Assembly (NCBI RefSeq): GCF_001909055.1
Contig: NZ_LVWI01000037.1
Location: 124,001 to 188,000 of the forward strand
Source: Paenibacillus helianthi
GTDB taxonomy: Bacteria; Bacillota; Bacilli; Paenibacillales; Paenibacillaceae
DNA: 64,000 nucleotides
Direction: 5' to 3'
Shown: in pieces, positions 51,619 to 60,800 of the stretch
Layout of the letters: the number at the start of each line of letters is the position of its first letter
Numbering within the stretch: position 1 is the first letter of the stretch
Made by a program: the position numbers and the translations under genes
Notes under the pieces: model-generated
What the model was told of the DNA's origin: nothing
What the model saw: only the letters and a program-made list of their open reading frames with translations
Database searches by the model: none

Positions 51619-52912
51619 ATTAAAAATTGCTGTGATTGGCGGGGGGTCCTCCTATACCCCGGAATTAATTGAAGGAATTATTCTCAATCATGCGCAGCTG
51701 CCTGTATCCGAAATCTGGCTGGTAGATATTGAGGCGGGCAAACACAAGCTCGAGATTGTGGGCAATCTGGCAAAACGTATGGTTAAAAAATCAGGGTTGC
51801 CCCTTGATGTTCACTTAACGCTCAATCGGCGTGAAGCATTGGATGGGGCGAGCTTTGTATCGACTCAGATGCGTGTTGGCCTTCTCGAAGCCCGAATCTG
51901 GGATGAGAGGATTCCGCTGAAATTTGGTGTGATTGGACAAGAAACAACAGGGCCCGGGGGTATGATGAAAGCCTTGCGAACCATCCCTGTTTTACTTGAT
52001 ATCTGCAAAGATATGGAGGAGCTGTGTCCGAGTGCTTGGCTGCTCAATTTCACGAATCCTGCAGGTATGGTCACTGAAGCTATTCATAAATATTCAAGCA
52101 TCAAGACGATTGGCTTGTGCAATGCCCCAACAGGAGTCTACAAATGGCTGTCTGAATTATTCGAGGTTCCGGCAGAGCAGATTTATGCGGAGTTCGTTGG
52201 CTTAAATCATTTGCATTGGGTAACCCAGGTAAGTATCAACGGGGAATCCAAGCTAGAACAACTTTTCTATCTCCGCGAAGGGTACTCAGCGAAAAATGTG
52301 CCGCAATCCGAATGGAATGCTGACTTCATTCATGGATTAGGTGCTATTCCGTCCTATTATTTGAAATATTACTATTTAACAAAGGAAATGCTAGAGGAAC
52401 AATTAACTTCCTCAGCTAAAGAGGGGACCCGTGCGGAGATTGTGAAACGTCTGGAAGACGAGTTGTTTGAACTGTACAAAGATCCAGACTTGGCGGAGAA
52501 GCCCGAACAGCTTGCGAAGCGAGGAGGTACTTATTATTCTGAAGCCGCTGTAAATCTGATGAAATCACTCTATAATGACACACGCGATATTCAAACGTTA
52601 AACGTGGCGAACGGCAGAACGTTGGACTTTTTACCGGCTGATGCTTGTATTGAAGTTAATTGTGTGGTTACCAAGCAGGGGCCGATACCTTTACCTGTAT
52701 CCCGTGTTCCGGTTTCTGTAAAAGGACTGATACTAGCTGTAAAAACCTATGAACAACTTGCTATTGAAGCAGCTGTACATGGGGACCGAAGCTTAGCGCT
52801 TCAGGCATTGGGTCATCATCCGCTTATTCCCTCGGTAAATGTTGCCGATAGCTTGTTGAAGGAGATGCTAGAGCAGAATAAAGCGTTCTTACCACGGTTT
52901 TTCCAAAGTTAG
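51608..52912 (+). CDS. GH4 6-phospho-glycosidase
   Basis: Family 4 glycosidases use NAD and a metal ion in a redox-elimination mechanism and usually need 6-phosphorylated disaccharides. The 434-aa product has VIGGGSSYTPELIEGI (NAD loop), WLVDIEAGKHKLEIVG, GQETTGPGGMMKALRTIP, NFTNPAGMVTEA, GLCNAPTG (metal-binding Cys) and GLNHLHW. LicH-like 6-phospho-beta-glucosidase is the nearest type. ATG at 51608 after AAAGGAG. No PTS gene is nearby. Confidence 0.9.
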   Translation: MENRLKIAVIGGGSSYTPELIEGIILNHAQLPVSEIWLVDIEAGKHKLEIVGNLAKRMVKKSGLPLDVHLTLNRREALDGASFVSTQMRVGLLEARIWDERIPLKFGVIGQETTGPGGMMKALRTIPVLLDICKDMEELCPSAWLLNFTNPAGMVTEAIHKYSSIKTIGLCNAPTGVYKWLSELFEVPAEQIYAEFVGLNHLHWVTQVSINGESKLEQLFYLREGYSAKNVPQSEWNADFIHGLGAIPSYYLKYYYLTKEMLEEQLTSSAKEGTRAEIVKRLEDELFELYKDPDLAEKPEQLAKRGGTYYSEAAVNLMKSLYNDTRDIQTLNVANGRTLDFLPADACIEVNCVVTKQGPIPLPVSRVPVSVKGLILAVKTYEQLAIEAAVHGDRSLALQALGHHPLIPSVNVADSLLKEMLEQNKAFLPRFFQS

Positions 52913-52949
52913 AAGGGTGGATTTAATCAAACGAAGGAGGAGAAGTCAA

Positions 52950-53987
52950 TTGAAATCCAAAGGACTAGTTAGTTTGTTCGCAGCTGCTGCACTCATCATA
53001 ACTCTATGTACCGGAACAGCAAGTAAAGCCAGTGCATCTTCCACTATTATCTTGGGCTACTACACGAACGATTCATCCACGGCCCTTACCGATTATCACA
53101 GTTACTTGAATCAAATATCAACGGATACATTCAATACCGATGCCAGTGGCAACATTGTTGGAGGCGTTCCTGCCCAGGCAGTAGATTATGCCAACTCCGT
53201 TGGTGTTCTCCCTTACGCTTTGGTTTCAAATTATGGATCAACGGATTGGGATAGCAATGCAGCTCACCAAGTGTTAACGAATGCCGCAATAAAGCAAAAA
53301 TTGATTACCAATATGCTTTCTTTAGTAAAGACGAATCACTATAAAGGCATAAACATTGATTTTGAAGCCGTCTTGCCAAGCGACCGCGATGCAATGACCA
53401 TTTTTGTTAGGGACGTTGCCAGTACAATGAAGGGACAGGGATTGCTGACTATGGTTTCTGTACCTGCTAAGTCGGTCGATGATCCTGCTGATGACTGGAC
53501 CGGTGCTTTCGATTATGAGTCTCTTGGCACTTATGCAGATATCATTCAGGTGATGACCTATGATGAGCATGGTGTATGGGCAGATCCAGGTTCGGTAGCG
53601 AGTAAGCCATGGATTACTGAAGCTCTTCAATTTGCTATCACTTATGTGCCTTCAGAAAAAGTACTGATGGGTATTCCGGTTTATGGGAATGATTGGAATC
53701 TTTCGGATAAATCCAATAGCAGCAACCGTTTGATCCCATGGAAAAATATCCCTCAGCTGATCTCGAGCACCAAAGGCAAGCCAGTAAGAGATAGTGCATC
53801 TGGATCCATGACTTTCAAATATACAGCGAAAGACGGCTCAAAACATGTCGTCTGGTACGAAGACGAAACAAGCATCAAGACCAAAACTCATTATACACTT
53901 TCATATGGCCTTGCAGGTGTCTCTGTTTATGCAATGGGGGAGGAAGATGAGAGGTTTTGGAAAGCAATAGCAGCCGGTTTAAAATAA
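52950..53987 (+). CDS. Secreted GH18 hydrolase (chitinase/SleL-like fold)
   Basis: A 345-aa glycoside hydrolase 18 protein. The TTG at 52950 (AAGGAGGAG 7 nt ahead) gives a clean signal peptide (about 1-30, ending KASAS). The catalytic strand reads KGINIDFE (N135, D137, E139); the first position is Lys instead of the usual Asp/Asn, the catalytic Glu is present. QVMTYDEHG and the late YGLAGVSVYAMGEED are family blocks. No LysM or binding module. Likely cuts GlcNAc-containing glycans outside the cell to feed the transporter. Confidence 0.87.
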   Translation: MKSKGLVSLFAAAALIITLCTGTASKASASSTIILGYYTNDSSTALTDYHSYLNQISTDTFNTDASGNIVGGVPAQAVDYANSVGVLPYALVSNYGSTDWDSNAAHQVLTNAAIKQKLITNMLSLVKTNHYKGINIDFEAVLPSDRDAMTIFVRDVASTMKGQGLLTMVSVPAKSVDDPADDWTGAFDYESLGTYADIIQVMTYDEHGVWADPGSVASKPWITEALQFAITYVPSEKVLMGIPVYGNDWNLSDKSNSSNRLIPWKNIPQLISSTKGKPVRDSASGSMTFKYTAKDGSKHVVWYEDETSIKTKTHYTLSYGLAGVSVYAMGEEDERFWKAIAAGLK

Positions 53988-54017
53988 GCGGTCGGTAGAG
54001 AAACAACGTAAAAGTAA

Positions 54018-54067
54018 TGGCTATCCCGGAAGGTCTGAACAGACTGGAGGGGATAGCCAATTTTTTT
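54018..54067. terminator. Terminator between convergent genes
   Basis: GGCTATCCC (from 54019) pairs with GGGATAGCC (to 54058), with an inner GGTCTG/CAGACT pair, then seven T. Ends the cassette; may also serve the minus-strand gene. Confidence 0.85.
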
Positions 54068-54082
54068 GGATGGATATGTAGT

Positions 54083-54958
54083 TTAGGTTTCGCGGAATCC
54101 TTCTCCGTGTACATCATGGACATCACTGATAATGACAAACGCTTTGGGATCAACGGATTTAACCAATTGGCTTAGCCGGCGGATCTCCTGACGGGAGACT
54201 ACGCAGTAGACCATGTATTTGGCCTGTTTAGAATATGCGCCTATGGCTGGGATCAGTGTTACGCCACGGTCCATTTCTGCTGTAATCAGATCAGCGATTT
54301 GCGGAGCATCGTCACTGATGATCGTGAAGGCTTTGGCGGCATAGGCACCCTCCTGGATGAAATCAATCATTCGCGAAGAGATGAAGACCGCTACCAGGGT
54401 GTATAGAATTTTTTCACGGGGAATATAGAGCAGGGAAGCGCCGATAATGATTACATCAACTGCCAGGATAATCTGCCCCATGCTCCATCCGAATTTACGT
54501 CCCAGAATTCTTGCTACGATATCGACTCCGCCTGTTGTGCCGCCAAAACGGAAAACGATGCCGAGTCCCAGCCCGAGCGTAACCCCCGCATATAATGAAG
54601 CAAGAATAAAGTCATGCTCGGTGCTGAAGGTGACAATCCAGCCTGCGTTAATCATCCGCTCGAACAGCCAGAGGAAAAACGACAATGCGCCGATTCCAAC
54701 GCCTGTATAGGCAATTTGCCGTCCGCCAAGAACCTTCCAGCCCAGTAGAAAGAGCGGGAGGTTAAGCAGCAGGGTAGTTAAAAAGATGGGGATGTTGAAA
54801 GCATAGTTAAGAAGGATGGTTATCCCGGTTACACCGCCCTCCATCAATTTGTTGGGTACGATAAAGTAGAGCAGGCCAAATGCATATACAGCCGCTCCCA
54901 GCATGATTGGTGCTGCTGTTTTGACAATGGTGGAAGCTACTTTGGAAGATGAATTCAT
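54083..54958 (-). CDS. ypjC: YitT-family membrane protein (YpjC-like)
   Basis: A 291-aa protein with five or six membrane helices (DUF161-type: LYFIVPNKLMEGGVTGITIL, GIVFRFGGTTGGVDIVARIL) and a C-terminal soluble DUF2179 domain (about 215-285). Position next to ypjD matches ypjC. Transport role is suspected for the family but unproven. It runs against its neighbours, with 207 nt of no recognisable feature before ypjD. Confidence 0.9.
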   Translation of the reverse strand: MNSSSKVASTIVKTAAPIMLGAAVYAFGLLYFIVPNKLMEGGVTGITILLNYAFNIPIFLTTLLLNLPLFLLGWKVLGGRQIAYTGVGIGALSFFLWLFERMINAGWIVTFSTEHDFILASLYAGVTLGLGLGIVFRFGGTTGGVDIVARILGRKFGWSMGQIILAVDVIIIGASLLYIPREKILYTLVAVFISSRMIDFIQEGAYAAKAFTIISDDAPQIADLITAEMDRGVTLIPAIGAYSKQAKYMVYCVVSRQEIRRLSQLVKSVDPKAFVIISDVHDVHGEGFRET

Positions 54959-55165
54959 GTAATCCCTCGCCTGGCCCTGTTATGGGCATAATGTATTGGT
55001 AAACTTCTTTTATTGGTTGCTTTTCATGTGGCTATAGCATTCACCGAATGTCCGGGGCCTTGAAAAATGTGCAGTTGCCAAAAAAGATTTGTCTTCAAAA
55101 CGTCTTTACGATAACATAGGGGCAAACAGAAGGCAAGAACATACAGGGGGGCGAAGAAACAATTT

Positions 55166-55495
55166 ATGGATAAAAGTCTTGGTGACATACAGCGTGAGGT
55201 TGACGCTTATATCTCACAATTTAAAGAAGGTTACTTCAGCCCGCTGTCCATGCTGGCCCGGATGTCAGAGGAGGTGGGCGAGCTTGCCCGGGAAGTCAAC
55301 CATCAGTTTGGCGAGAAACCCAAAAAGACAGATGAAGCGGATAACTCGATCGAGCTTGAGCTGGGAGATATTCTGTTTATTACGGTTTGCTTCGCCAATT
55401 CACTGGGAATTGATCTAACCGAGGCCCACAATAAAGTGATGCACAAGTTCAATACCCGTGATGCAGGACGGTGGACACTAAAAAACACCGATTAG
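55166..55495 (+). CDS. ypjD: MazG-like nucleotide pyrophosphohydrolase YpjD
   Basis: A 109-aa MazG-fold protein; the metal-binding set is in SEEVGELAREVN (E-x-x-E) and ELELGDILFITVCFAN (E-x-x-D). Hydrolyses (d)NTPs to monophosphates in related proteins; the substrate of YpjD is not known. GGGGGG lies about 17 nt ahead of the ATG at 55166, with GAAGA closer. Confidence 0.9.
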   Translation: MDKSLGDIQREVDAYISQFKEGYFSPLSMLARMSEEVGELAREVNHQFGEKPKKTDEADNSIELELGDILFITVCFANSLGIDLTEAHNKVMHKFNTRDAGRWTLKNTD

Positions 55496-55554
55496 GCTTT
55501 TATAACATATGCTGTACCAAACGAACGGGATTTAGCCGTGAGGATGGTGGGCAA

Positions 55555-56076
55555 ATGGATCATAACGATTATGTTAAAGCGGCATACCGATCAATTCTCC
55601 GCAGTGATTTTGCAGAGGCAATCACATTGTTCGAAGCGGCTATTGCAGCCAGCCCGGATGATGCCGAGGTCAGATACCGCTGCTCTATTACGTATGCCCG
55701 CAGCGGCATGCTTGAAAAAGCGCTGGAGCATGCACGGGCGGCGGTAAATCTGGATAGAGGAAAACCGGAGTATGGGCTTCACCTTCAGCATCTGCAGGCC
55801 TTGCAGCTTGTCCGGAAGGCCAAAAGGCTGCTTGAGGATGATATTACGGGGACTAATAACCCGTATCACCCGATTACCTTATTGAAGGAAGCGATTGTTC
55901 TTGACCCTTTGTACGGGGATGCATATGTATGGCTAGCCATCGCACACAGCCGGATGAATGAGCATGTGCAGGCGATTGCCGCACTTAAAGAAGTCATGTC
56001 CCTGCATCCGGATGATTCCGGGCTGCGGCAGCTTATGAAGGACCTTCAGAAATCATTGCAAAAGTATATGGGATAA
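55555..56076 (+). CDS. TPR-repeat protein
   Basis: A 173-aa protein with tetratricopeptide repeats: residues about 5-70 (YRSILRSDFAEAITLFEAAI, AEVRYRCSITYARSGMLEKA) and 115-165 (LLKEAIVLDPLYGDAYVWLA, AHSRMNEHVQAIAALKEVMS). Probably a scaffold; partner unknown. The ATG at 55555 is chosen over an ORF start at 55471, which gives 28 unlikely residues overlapping ypjD. Not in the B. subtilis ypjD-dapB interval. Confidence 0.78.
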   Translation: MDHNDYVKAAYRSILRSDFAEAITLFEAAIAASPDDAEVRYRCSITYARSGMLEKALEHARAAVNLDRGKPEYGLHLQHLQALQLVRKAKRLLEDDITGTNNPYHPITLLKEAIVLDPLYGDAYVWLAIAHSRMNEHVQAIAALKEVMSLHPDDSGLRQLMKDLQKSLQKYMG

Positions 56077-56113
56077 GATAATTATCAACCAGTCATAGCG
56101 AGGAGGAATAAGG

Positions 56114-56917
56114 GTGAGTGACAAGATCAGGGTTATCGTCTCCGGGGCAGGAGGCAGAATGGGCAAAGAGGTTATTAAGCTGGTGCTGCAGGATGAAGAG
56201 CTGGAGCTTGCGGCAGCCGTAGACCGTTCAGCTAGCGGCAGCGACGCCGGCCGTTTGGCTGGGCTGGAAGAGTGCGGAGTTAAGGTTGTAGCTGATTTGG
56301 AAGCTGCCCTGGCGGAGAGCGGCGGAGAGGTTCTCGTTGATTTCACCACGCCGCAATCGGCTTATACCCATACTGCACTTGCTATTAAATATGGGGTGCG
56401 TCCGGTTATCGGTACTACCGGATTTACCACGGAGCAGATTTCCGAGCTGGACAAGCAATGCCAGGATCGGGGGATTGGGGGACTTATCGCGCCAAACTTC
56501 TCAATCGGAGCGATTCTGTTAATGAAATTTGCCGCTCAGGCGTCCAAATATTTTCCGCATCTGGAAATTATCGAAACCCATGGAGACCAGAAACTGGATG
56601 CACCTTCAGGTACGGCGATCAAAACCGCAGAGATGATTTCTGAAGCAAGGGAGGAACTTCGTCAGGGGAATCCTAAAGAAGAGGAAGTAATTGAAGGCGC
56701 ACGGGGGGGCTATTACAACGGCTTTCGTATACACAGCTTACGGCTTCCGGGTGTTTTTGCACAAGAAGAGGTGGTTTTTGGCGGGTATGGGCAATCGCTC
56801 AAAATCCGTCATGATTCCTATGAACGGGCAGGCTATATGCCCGGGGTCAAGATGGGGGTTCAGAAGGTGATGGGCTACACCGGTTTGATTTATGGTTTTG
56901 AGCACTTTATTGAATAG
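56114..56917 (+). CDS. dapB: 4-hydroxy-tetrahydrodipicolinate reductase
   Basis: Diaminopimelate/lysine pathway reductase. 267 aa with the nucleotide loop VIVSGAGGRMGKEV, VIGTTGFTTEQI, ETHGDQKLDAPSGTAIKTAE and the catalytic His/Lys in this block. GTG start at 56114 after GGAGGAATAAG. 15 nt from mgsA. Dipicolinate for spores draws on the same pathway. Confidence 0.97.
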   Translation: MSDKIRVIVSGAGGRMGKEVIKLVLQDEELELAAAVDRSASGSDAGRLAGLEECGVKVVADLEAALAESGGEVLVDFTTPQSAYTHTALAIKYGVRPVIGTTGFTTEQISELDKQCQDRGIGGLIAPNFSIGAILLMKFAAQASKYFPHLEIIETHGDQKLDAPSGTAIKTAEMISEAREELRQGNPKEEEVIEGARGGYYNGFRIHSLRLPGVFAQEEVVFGGYGQSLKIRHDSYERAGYMPGVKMGVQKVMGYTGLIYGFEHFIE

Positions 56918-56932
56918 ACGGGGGATATCATC

Positions 56933-57355
56933 ATGTTGAAAATAGCATTTATTGCGCATGACCGGAAGAAAGATGAAATGGTTAATTTTGTGACTGCTTA
57001 TGAACATGTCTTTGTAGGGCATGAGTTATTTTCTACCGGAACTACCGGTCAACGTATTATGGAAGTTACAAAGCTATCTATTCACCGCTATATGTCAGGG
57101 CCGCTTGGCGGGGATCAGCAGATCGGTGCGATGGTAGCTACGGATGAGCTGGATCTGATTATTTTTCTTCGGGATCCGCTGATGGCGCAGCCGCATGAAC
57201 CCGATATTACTGCCCTGCTTCGCCTGTGTGATGTATACGGCATTCCGGTGGCAACCAATATCGCGACAGCTGAGATTCTGGTCAAAGCGATTGACCGCGG
57301 CGATTTCGCCTGGCGTGAGCTTGTACATAAATACAAGCCGGGTGTGGATGAATGA
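56933..57355 (+). CDS. mgsA: Methylglyoxal synthase
   Basis: Converts dihydroxyacetone phosphate to methylglyoxal, an overflow bypass of glycolysis. 140 aa with ALIAHD-like [34 protein letters not shown] (catalytic Asp) and [19 protein letters not shown] overlap with bshB1. The link to bacillithiol genes fits, since bacillithiol detoxifies methylglyoxal. Confidence 0.97.
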   Translation: MLKIAFIAHDRKKDEMVNFVTAYEHVFVGHELFSTGTTGQRIMEVTKLSIHRYMSGPLGGDQQIGAMVATDELDLIIFLRDPLMAQPHEPDITALLRLCDVYGIPVATNIATAEILVKAIDRGDFAWRELVHKYKPGVDE

Positions 57356-58071
57356 AGCTGGACATTCTTGTGTTCGGTGCGCATGCAGACGATGCAGAAA
57401 TCGGCATGGCGGGGACTATTGCCAAACATACTGCCGCCGGACTCCAGGTTGGGTTATGTGATTTGACCGCTGCGGAAATGTCATCGAACGGAACTGTGGA
57501 ACGACGCAAAACCGAGGCACAGCAGGCTGCGGATGTACTCGGGGTTTCTGTGCGCACGAATTTGGGTCTTCCCGACCGTGGGCTGTACCTGACAGAAGAG
57601 CATCTGGCGGCAGTGACACTGGAAATCCGCAGGTTTGCACCGGACATTGTGTTTGCACCTTATTGGGAAGACCGGCACCCGGATCATATTGCCTGCAGCA
57701 AGCTGGTGGAAGAAGCAGTGTTCAATGCCAAGCTTCGGAAGTATATGCCGGACAAGCCTGCAGTGCCTGCTCCACAGCTGTATTTTTATTTCATTAATGA
57801 TTTGGGGCGTACTGATCTTATTGTTGATGTGACTGAGCAGTACGGTCTTAAAGAGCAGGCACTGTCCTGCTACCGGTCTCAGTTTGAGAAAACCCCGGGA
57901 GAGGATGTTGTCTCCACTCCCTTAACGGAAGGCTATATTGAACGTGTACGCTCCAGGGATATGCTGCTTGGACAGCGGAGGTTGATTCCTTATGCGGAGG
58001 GGTTCGCCAGCAAAGTGCCGTATGCTGTAGATCTGTTCAGTTCACCCCTCAGGCAGCGGTTGAATCAATAA
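57352..58071 (+). CDS. bshB1: Bacillithiol deacetylase BshB1
   Basis: Zinc-dependent LmbE-type hydrolase that deacetylates GlcNAc-malate. 239 aa; AHADDAEIG (AHPDD-type zinc motif) at residues 10-18 and the zinc His in RHPDHIA. Second enzyme of bacillithiol synthesis, paired with bshA downstream. Confidence 0.95.
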   Translation: MKLDILVFGAHADDAEIGMAGTIAKHTAAGLQVGLCDLTAAEMSSNGTVERRKTEAQQAADVLGVSVRTNLGLPDRGLYLTEEHLAAVTLEIRRFAPDIVFAPYWEDRHPDHIACSKLVEEAVFNAKLRKYMPDKPAVPAPQLYFYFINDLGRTDLIVDVTEQYGLKEQALSCYRSQFEKTPGEDVVSTPLTEGYIERVRSRDMLLGQRRLIPYAEGFASKVPYAVDLFSSPLRQRLNQ

Positions 58072-58073
58072 CC

Positions 58074-58102
58074 TTTCTAAAATGGTCATAAACCACTATA
58101 AT
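58074..58102 (+). promoter_or_regulatory. Possible promoter of bshA
   Basis: TTTCTA (58074-58079), 17-nt spacer, TATAAT (58097-58102) in the 87-nt gap; the -35 is moderate. Confidence 0.45.
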
Positions 58103-58158
58103 AAATTCATATCATTACACGAAGTAATGAACTCAAGTCTTATGAAGGGGACGGAGCG

Positions 58159-59316
58159 ATGGACCGGCTAAAAATAGGCATCACCTGTTATCCGTCTCTT
58201 GGCGGCTCGGGTGTTGTGGCAACCGAACTGGGCAAGCTTTTGGCCGAAAAGGGTCATGAGGTCCATTTTATAACACATAGTATCCCGTTCCGGCTAGGAA
58301 CGTTTCAGAAGAATATCTTTTATCATGAGGTAGAGGTCAACGATTATTACGTCTTCCGTTACCCTCCTTATGATCTGGCGCTTGCGACCAAGATGGCCCA
58401 GGTGGCCAAGATGGTAGGGCTGGACTTATTCCATGTCCATTATGCGGTGCCCCACGCGGTTTGCGCCTATCTGGCCAAGCAAATGCTGGGCAATGATATC
58501 AAGGTAGTGACTACCCTGCACGGGACCGATATTACGGTACTTGGACAGGATGAATCGCTGAAGGACCTGATCCGTCTGGGTATTAACGAGAGTGACGCGG
58601 TGACGGCTGTTTCGCAGGACCTTATCAAGGAGACCCGCAAGGTACTCGATATCACCCGTGATATCGATCTGACTTATAACTTTGTCGACAAACGTGTGTA
58701 TTATCCCCGGGATGTGACCGATCTGCGGGAGGATTTCGCCGCACCTGATGAGAAAATTCTGATGCACATCAGCAACTTCCGGCCGGTCAAACGGGTATCG
58801 GATGTGGTGGATATTTTTGCCAAGGTCAATCAGGAGCTGCCGTCACGCCTGCTGCTGGTTGGGGAAGGACCCGAGCTGCCCAAAATCCAGGCTAAAATCT
58901 GTGAAATGGGACTGGAAGACAAGGTTCGTTTTCTCGGCAAGCAGGATGAGATCGCGCAGGTAATCTCCTTGGCTGATCTGCTGCTGCTGCCTTCGGAGAA
59001 GGAAAGCTTTGGTCTGGTGGCTCTCGAAGCGATGGCTTGCGGCGTGCCGACTATCGGTTCGGAGGCTGGAGGCATTCCTGAACTGATCCAGCATGGGAAG
59101 ACCGGATTTCTGGCACCTATCGGAGATACAGCCGCAATGGCAAAATATGCAGTTAAGCTGTTGTCCGATTCCCGCATGGAGGAGCAGTTCAGACAGGCTT
59201 GTCTGGAACGGTCCTGTAATGACTTCAGCAGAGATGTGATCACTAATCAATATGAGGATATCTATTATAGGGTGCTAGGGCGCAAAGTGCGCGGATTGGA
59301 TACAATCCAGAGTTAG
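58159..59316 (+). CDS. bshA: N-acetyl-alpha-D-glucosaminyl-L-malate synthase BshA
   Basis: GT4 glycosyltransferase joining UDP-GlcNAc and malate, first step of bacillithiol. 385 aa with CYPSLGGSGVVATELG, TTLHGTDITVLG and the donor-site EX7E in EKESFGLVALEAMACG. GAAGGGGACGGAG ahead of the ATG at 58159. cca follows at 14 nt. Confidence 0.96.
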   Translation: MDRLKIGITCYPSLGGSGVVATELGKLLAEKGHEVHFITHSIPFRLGTFQKNIFYHEVEVNDYYVFRYPPYDLALATKMAQVAKMVGLDLFHVHYAVPHAVCAYLAKQMLGNDIKVVTTLHGTDITVLGQDESLKDLIRLGINESDAVTAVSQDLIKETRKVLDITRDIDLTYNFVDKRVYYPRDVTDLREDFAAPDEKILMHISNFRPVKRVSDVVDIFAKVNQELPSRLLLVGEGPELPKIQAKICEMGLEDKVRFLGKQDEIAQVISLADLLLLPSEKESFGLVALEAMACGVPTIGSEAGGIPELIQHGKTGFLAPIGDTAAMAKYAVKLLSDSRMEEQFRQACLERSCNDFSRDVITNQYEDIYYRVLGRKVRGLDTIQS

Positions 59317-59330
59317 GGAGTGCTTGCAAT

Positions 59331-60800
59331 ATGGACTGGACAATGGCGCCTTCCGGAATGGCCCAAGCGGCAAATGTAGTGTTATCGGCCCTGCTTGAGC
59401 ATGGTCATGAGGCATACTTCGTTGGCGGCTGTATCCGTGATGAGCTTCTGGGGCGGCCGGTGCATGATATCGATCTGACGACTTCAGCACTTCCCGGAGA
59501 GGTCATGGAAATTTTTCCGCGCTGTGTCCCAACTGGACTTGCTCATGGTACCATTACCATTCTTCAGGATGGCTGGAGCTTTGAAGTGACGACGTACCGG
59601 ACGGAGAGCGGGTATGCCGACCACCGCCGTCCGGAGCACGTCTTATTTGTAAGAGATGTGAATGAGGATCTCCGCCGGCGTGATTTTACAATCAATGCGA
59701 TGTGCTGTGGTCTTGATGGAATTAGAGTTGATCCTTATGGCGGAGCAGAAGATTCGGTACGACGCCTGATCCGCTGTGTAGGTGATGCAGAGGAACGCTT
59801 CGATGAAGACGCGCTACGCATGCTGCGCTGCGTCCGCTTCGCATCAGTGCTTGATTTCCGGGTCGCCAAGAATACTTGGCGGGGTCTCCTGCGCCAGCGT
59901 GACAAGCTGGCGCACATTGCTGTGGAGCGCGTTCGCGCGGAGCTTGAACGCATCGTCCTCGGCCCGCATCCACAGCGCGGCCTCGGTCTGCTGGCGCGCA
60001 GTGGGCTGCTGCCGCGCGGCAAGGCGCCGTTCCCCTGGACCGGCAGCGACATGGCGGCAGCCGCCGCCCTGACGGCCGGGATCGGGGACCTGCAGGACGC
60101 CCACCTGCGGTGGGCGCTACTGCTGCATGCCCTGAAGCGGTCGGCCTTCGAGGCCGACGAGCTGCTGCGGGCATGGACGTTCCCGGGGGCGACGCGCAGC
60201 GCCGTCGCCGGGGTGCTGCGCGTCCGCGAAGCGTGGGACGCAGCGCTTGCGGAGGTGCCGCCCGGGGAACCCGGCGGCACGGAGGCCCTGCGGCGGCGCT
60301 GGATCGCCGCCGTGCTGGCCCACGGCCAGTCAGCCGCCGAAGGGTGGCTGACGCTGCTGGCGGCGCTGCTGGCGGCGCTGCCGGAGGCCGCAGCGCCTGG
60401 CCTTGCTCTTGGTGCGCCTGTAGCAGGCGCCCCTGCCGCGCAGCGGCCTAACGCGCCTGCCCCAGACGACCCTGCCGCGCAGCGGCCTAACGCGCCTGCT
60501 CCAGGCGCTTTCGCCCCGCAACGGCCTAACGCGCTTGCCCCAGGCGACTTCGCCGCGCAGCGGCCTGACGCGCCGGACATCCCCGCTCTGCGGTCCTGGA
60601 CCGCTGGGATGCCGCTTCATACCTTGGCGGAGTTGGCAGTGACGGGCAGGGAGCTGGCAACGGTACTACATAAGCGCCCGGGTCCGTGGCTGGGAGAGCT
60701 GTTGCAGCGGCTGCTCATGGCTGCAGCGGCAGGTGACATTCCCAATGACAATCGATTATTGCTTTTGGAAGCAAAAAGGATGGATAGTAATGAACAGTAA
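59331..60800 (+). CDS. cca: CCA tRNA nucleotidyltransferase with repeat-bearing linker
   Basis: Adds or repairs the 3' CCA of tRNAs. 489 aa. The head domain has FVGGCIRDELLGRPVHDIDL (GG and DxD catalytic motifs), RRDFTINAM and the RFDEDALRMLRCVRFAS block. The C-terminal half is unusually GC- and Ala/Pro-rich; a 13-residue unit (AAQRPNAPAPDDP-like) is repeated nearly four times at about residues 369-416, before a short conserved tail (LAELAVTGRELATVLHKRPG). This makes the protein longer than the ~400 aa of B. subtilis. Confidence 0.92.
   Translation: MDWTMAPSGMAQAANVVLSALLEHGHEAYFVGGCIRDELLGRPVHDIDLTTSALPGEVMEIFPRCVPTGLAHGTITILQDGWSFEVTTYRTESGYADHRRPEHVLFVRDVNEDLRRRDFTINAMCCGLDGIRVDPYGGAEDSVRRLIRCVGDAEERFDEDALRMLRCVRFASVLDFRVAKNTWRGLLRQRDKLAHIAVERVRAELERIVLGPHPQRGLGLLARSGLLPRGKAPFPWTGSDMAAAAALTAGIGDLQDAHLRWALLLHALKRSAFEADELLRAWTFPGATRSAVAGVLRVREAWDAALAEVPPGEPGGTEALRRRWIAAVLAHGQSAAEGWLTLLAALLAALPEAAAPGLALGAPVAGAPAAQRPNAPAPDDPAAQRPNAPAPGAFAPQRPNALAPGDFAAQRPDAPDIPALRSWTAGMPLHTLAELAVTGRELATVLHKRPGPWLGELLQRLLMAAAAGDIPNDNRLLLLEAKRMDSNEQ
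60435..60578 (+). repeat. 39-bp tandem repeat inside cca, 3.7 copies
   Basis: Units start at 60435, 60474, 60513 and 60552, each with GCGCAGCGGCCTAACGCG-like cores, period 39 bp (13 codons, frame kept). Codes for AAQRPNAPAP-type linker units. Confidence 0.92.

Noticed and set aside
59735..60580. A 281-codon minus-strand frame, Ala/Ser/Arg/Pro-rich, opposite cca
   Set aside because: Caused by the GC-rich, repeat-bearing part of cca; no ribosome site and low-complexity product.
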